Assembly (NCBI GenBank): GCA_905234305.1 | Contig: CAJOHT010000042.1 | Span: 1 to 7,492, forward strand | Length of the DNA: 7,492 nt | Direction of reading: 5' to 3' | Source: an uncultured Ruminococcus sp. | Lineage (GTDB): Bacteria > Bacillota > Clostridia > Oscillospirales > Acutalibacteraceae | Shown: positions 4,881 through 7,492 of the stretch, piece after piece | How positions within the stretch are numbered: the first letter of the stretch is position 1 | How the letters are laid out: every line of letters begins with the position of its first letter | The notes under the pieces: model-generated | The model's input: only the letters and a program-made list of their open reading frames with translations | What the model was told of the DNA's origin: nothing | The model's database searches: none | Made by a program: the position numbers and the translations under genes

Positions 4881-7492
4881 TCAATGATTAAGTTTTCCGT
4901 AGGATTTCTTTCTCAACGCGATAAGGAAGAGGATTACCGCTCCGCCAATAAGCAGAGAACCTGCTAACGTAAACGCGATAGTCGGAGCATAACCTGTTAT
5001 CGGAAGAGCCGCGGGGGTATTCTTGATTGTCACCGAAACCGCGCCTTCGTCAGGTCCGACAAGCTCGCCTTTATCAAATTTAGGCGTAATCTTTACGGTA
5101 TAAACCTTAGTATTAAGGTTATAGCCCTTTATTGTCTTTGTTTCCTTAACGTAGTATGTACCAGCGTCAAGTCTTTCAAAGGAAGCGAGTCCGTCCTCAT
5201 CGGAAGAAGCCGTTGCGATAGCGTTTTTACCGCTCTTAGCGTCGCTCTCGGAAGAGTATACCGCGAACTTCGCGCCCTTAAGAGGATCGCCTGTTTTTGA
5301 ATCAACCTTATTTACGTCAATCTGGAAGGTGTATACTACAACCTCGTTACCGTCCTTATCGTGAGAATTATTATCAGCGTCTACCCACTTAAGCGCGTCG
5401 CTGTTCGGGTTGCCCTCAGCACCGATTACGGAGTCTTTGTTGAGCGTCGCTGTATATGTTACGATAACGTATGTATAGTTATAGAATTCATCTGACTTAA
5501 GCTGAGCGTCGGCAAGGCTTACCTCGAAGCCGTCATCGGTCATCTCGAGCTTATAATCATCCTCGGAAAGTTTTTTACTTCCGTCGAGGGTAACAGATTT
5601 AATCTTATCGAAGGTCAATCCTTCGCTCATTGTATCAACGATTGTATAACCGTTGAGCTTTCTTGTTGATGTACCGCATCTCTTAGCCTTGAGCCTGAAT
5701 GTAACGGTTTCGTCGAGAGCGGCTGTTGTATATGTATCTGTAAGTTTAGAGTTAACAATCTTCTTGTTGATTGCGGGAGTAGGTTCTTTCTCAGAAGCAG
5801 GTTCTGTTACTGGAGCAACCTCTTCCGTCGGAGGCTCTGTTGTAGGAGCTTCGGTTGTAGGAGGCTCGGTAGGATCCTGCTTATTTGTGAACGAAGCCTT
5901 ATTGGTACCCGCCTCGATTTTACCCGTAACGGGGTTCTGCTCGGCGGTATAGCCTGTTTTATCAGTTTCGGTAAGCTGATATGTAGCGCCTACGGGGATA
6001 CCCTCTACCGTTACGGTATCGCTTGACTTGAAGCTGAACTGGCCATCGCTACTCATAGTCGCGCTTGTATCTCCTACCTTATAAGCGAGAGGATAAGCCT
6101 TATAATCCGTACCGCCTTTAACGTCAACCTTCATTGTATAGGTGAATTCATCCGTATCGTTTGACGGATTGCCGTCAGCATTAACAATGTTCTTAGTAAT
6201 CTCAAGCGGAGCGCACTGAGCAACGTTATAATAGTCAACTCTCATATCGGCAAAATCTATATCGCTCTGCTTATTCTTAAACTCAAACTCGTCAGTGTCC
6301 TTTGAGTCTGTGCCGTCGGTGCTTTTAGCTATGACGTTTTCGCTGTCGGCATGGTCAACGACCTGCCACTTTGTTTTATATGTATAAACTGAATTGTAAG
6401 TTTCTTTTACGTTAAGTTTGCTTCCTAAAGGATATTTATTATTAAACTGATCCTCGGTCCTCTCTCCGTTCTTAAGAACAGCGTCAAGATTCTTATTTCC
6501 GTCGGTAACGTCGAATTTAAATTCTTCACTATTAATAAAGTTTTCAACTTCGGTCTTAAACTCGGAAGATGAGTTAAGTCCCTCGATCTCAACCTTGTTT
6601 GTTACCTCGAGTTCGTTCTGAGCAGGAGTCATAGTAAACGCCATACTGCAGTTCGACTCGATTGTACCTCTCTCCATATAGAAGATAGTCATATGATAGA
6701 TTTCGTTAGGATCAAGAGTATCAACGGAACCTAAAGTCTTTTTAAAGCCGAATTTTGTTGTAACATCCGACTGACCCTTAACCTGAGGAGTAACAGTACC
6801 GCCCATATTATAACCGGGATTGTCGTTGTATGTCATTTTGTTCCAACGCTTAGCGAGGACTCCCGCCTTCGCGCCTTCCGCATCGCTGTTTGTATCAGCT
6901 GCTGTATTCTCGATTTCAGCACTTACTCCGTCTTTGTATTTAGCAACGCCTGTCCAGTCGTCCTTAGCTTTTGTAACAGTGAAATATTCCATATCACTGA
7001 GCTTATCTCCGCCTGAGCATGTCGCTTCGGAATCAACATAATAAACGTCAGCATCCTTATTGTCCGCGCCTTTAGCCTCGGGATAGCCGTCGCATTTTGC
7101 AACATCAAACCAGCCTGTGCCGCCCGCGCCGTTCCAAGCGTAAACCTTCATTGAGGCTCCCCAGTTTTTGGAATCGTATATATAAATGCCTTTACTCTCG
7201 TTTTTATCGTTAACGTTAGCGGTAAGATTCGCGGTAGCTGTCATTGTGCTGAAGTCAATTGTACCCGAAGCCTTCTTATGGTTTCCTCCCAGGTCGAGTA
7301 CGAGCTGGGACTCACTGCCGTCTTTCTTGGAGATATAAACCCAAAGGTCGTCGTCGCCTGTATATGTAAACTTAACGGGTGTACCGTCCTCGAGTCTACC
7401 ATCCTCGGGAACCTTAAAGTCCATATCCATCTTTATGCCGAAGCCATGGTCGAGGTTATCGTTGCCGCTTCTGCCGGCTTTTGTTGCGGAAG
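4881..7492 (-). CDS. LPITG-anchored pilin-like adhesin with fibro-slime/PA14, isopeptide and SpaA domains (5' end outside window)
   Basis: The frame is open to the right edge, so the signal peptide and N-terminus are missing; the first Met in the window (7430) is internal. Residues below count from that Met. A fibro-slime/PA14-like domain shows GFGIKMD before it, GDDDLWVYI (25-33), LVLDLGGNH (43-51) and YHMTIFYMERG (245-255), with a long insertion at about 80-240. Next come beta-sandwich domains with candidate isopeptide Glu residues (VKET, Glu343; QLTET, Glu488; Lys413 as a possible partner). A Pro/Thr/Glu linker follows (519-552), then a D2-type fimbrial isopeptide domain (553-705, with TIVDTMSEGLTF). 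A SpaA-like domain follows (706-806; Lys708 and Glu763 in YYVKET). The sorting signal is LPITG (809-813), a membrane helix (about 816-838) and a basic tail. It is probably a major or tip pilin joined by the adjacent sortase, exposed on the cell surface. Its ligand is unknown. Confidence 0.92.
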   Translation of the reverse strand, partial: SATKAGRSGNDNLDHGFGIKMDMDFKVPEDGRLEDGTPVKFTYTGDDDLWVYISKKDGSESQLVLDLGGNHKKASGTIDFSTMTATANLTANVNDKNESKGIYIYDSKNWGASMKVYAWNGAGGTGWFDVAKCDGYPEAKGADNKDADVYYVDSEATCSGGDKLSDMEYFTVTKAKDDWTGVAKYKDGVSAEIENTAADTNSDAEGAKAGVLAKRWNKMTYNDNPGYNMGGTVTPQVKGQSDVTTKFGFKKTLGSVDTLDPNEIYHMTIFYMERGTIESNCSMAFTMTPAQNELEVTNKVEIEGLNSSSEFKTEVENFINSEEFKFDVTDGNKNLDAVLKNGERTEDQFNNKYPLGSKLNVKETYNSVYTYKTKWQVVDHADSENVIAKSTDGTDSKDTDEFEFKNKQSDIDFADMRVDYYNVAQCAPLEITKNIVNADGNPSNDTDEFTYTMKVDVKGGTDYKAYPLAYKVGDTSATMSSDGQFSFKSSDTVTVEGIPVGATYQLTETDKTGYTAEQNPVTGKIEAGTNKASFTNKQDPTEPPTTEAPTTEPPTEEVAPVTEPASEKEPTPAINKKIVNSKLTDTYTTAALDETVTFRLKAKRCGTSTRKLNGYTIVDTMSEGLTFDKIKSVTLDGSKKLSEDDYKLEMTDDGFEVSLADAQLKSDEFYNYTYVIVTYTATLNKDSVIGAEGNPNSDALKWVDADNNSHDKDGNEVVVYTFQIDVNKVDSKTGDPLKGAKFAVYSSESDAKSGKNAIATASSDEDGLASFERLDAGTYYVKETKTIKGYNLNTKVYTVKITPKFDKGELVGPDEGAVSVTIKNTPAALPITGYAPTIAFTLAGSLLIGGAVILFLIALRKKSYGKLNH
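5775..5876 (-). repeat. Repetitive Pro/Thr/Glu linker coding segment in the adhesin
   Basis: The segment encodes degenerate repeats of TEPPTTEAP type (residues 519-552 counted from the Met at 7430), visible on the plus strand as repeated GGAGGCTC and GTTGTAGGAG motifs. It is a flexible stalk separating the N-terminal adhesive part from the D2/SpaA part. Such repeats can change length by slippage between strains. Confidence 0.75.

Noticed and set aside
5653..5952. Plus-strand frame encoding Val/Gly/Ser-rich repeats
   Set aside because: It is the antisense reading of the Pro/Thr/Glu linker and neighbouring domains of the adhesin.

Overview
The window reads as chromosomal DNA of a low-to-moderate-GC Gram-positive bacterium of the class Clostridia, most likely a gut or rumen Ruminococcus-like (Oscillospiraceae) organism. 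The grounds are a sortase with an LPXTG-anchored pilin-like adhesin, a fibro-slime/PA14 domain of the kind common in ruminococcal surface proteins, a DUF6512-type membrane protein, GGAGG-type ribosome binding sites, and TTTTCCACA-type DnaA boxes. The species assignment is inference. All five supported genes are on the minus strand, so the window is transcribed from right to left. No RNA gene, insertion sequence or CRISPR array was seen.

Right part (7492 to 4007): a large LPITG surface protein, whose 5' end lies beyond the window, is followed by a sortase gene. The surface protein has, in order, a fibro-slime/PA14-like region, several isopeptide-type beta-sandwich domains, a Pro/Thr/Glu linker, a D2-type pilin domain, a SpaA-like domain and a sorting signal. 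The sortase is of class C (pilin) type and probably polymerises or anchors the surface protein. A strong 13-bp hairpin and a candidate promoter lie between them, so the two genes may be expressed at different levels.

Centre (3916 to 2303): a PAP2-family lipid phosphatase with its own promoter and a clear terminator comes first. About 520 bases without a gene follow, and then a small DUF6512-like membrane protein. The gene-free stretch is very AT-rich. It contains an unusual mirror-symmetric array of six DnaA-box-like 9-mers, three per arm, whose outer parts form a perfect 17-bp inverted repeat. It looks like a replication-origin module or a DnaA-titration site, but there is no dnaA here. This is the most interesting object in the window.

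Left part (2262 to 1): a promoter drives rlmB (23S rRNA 2'-O-ribose methyltransferase). Five bases later, in an apparent operon, comes a gene for an unrecognised membrane protein with a long acidic soluble N-terminal half. That gene runs off the left edge of the window.
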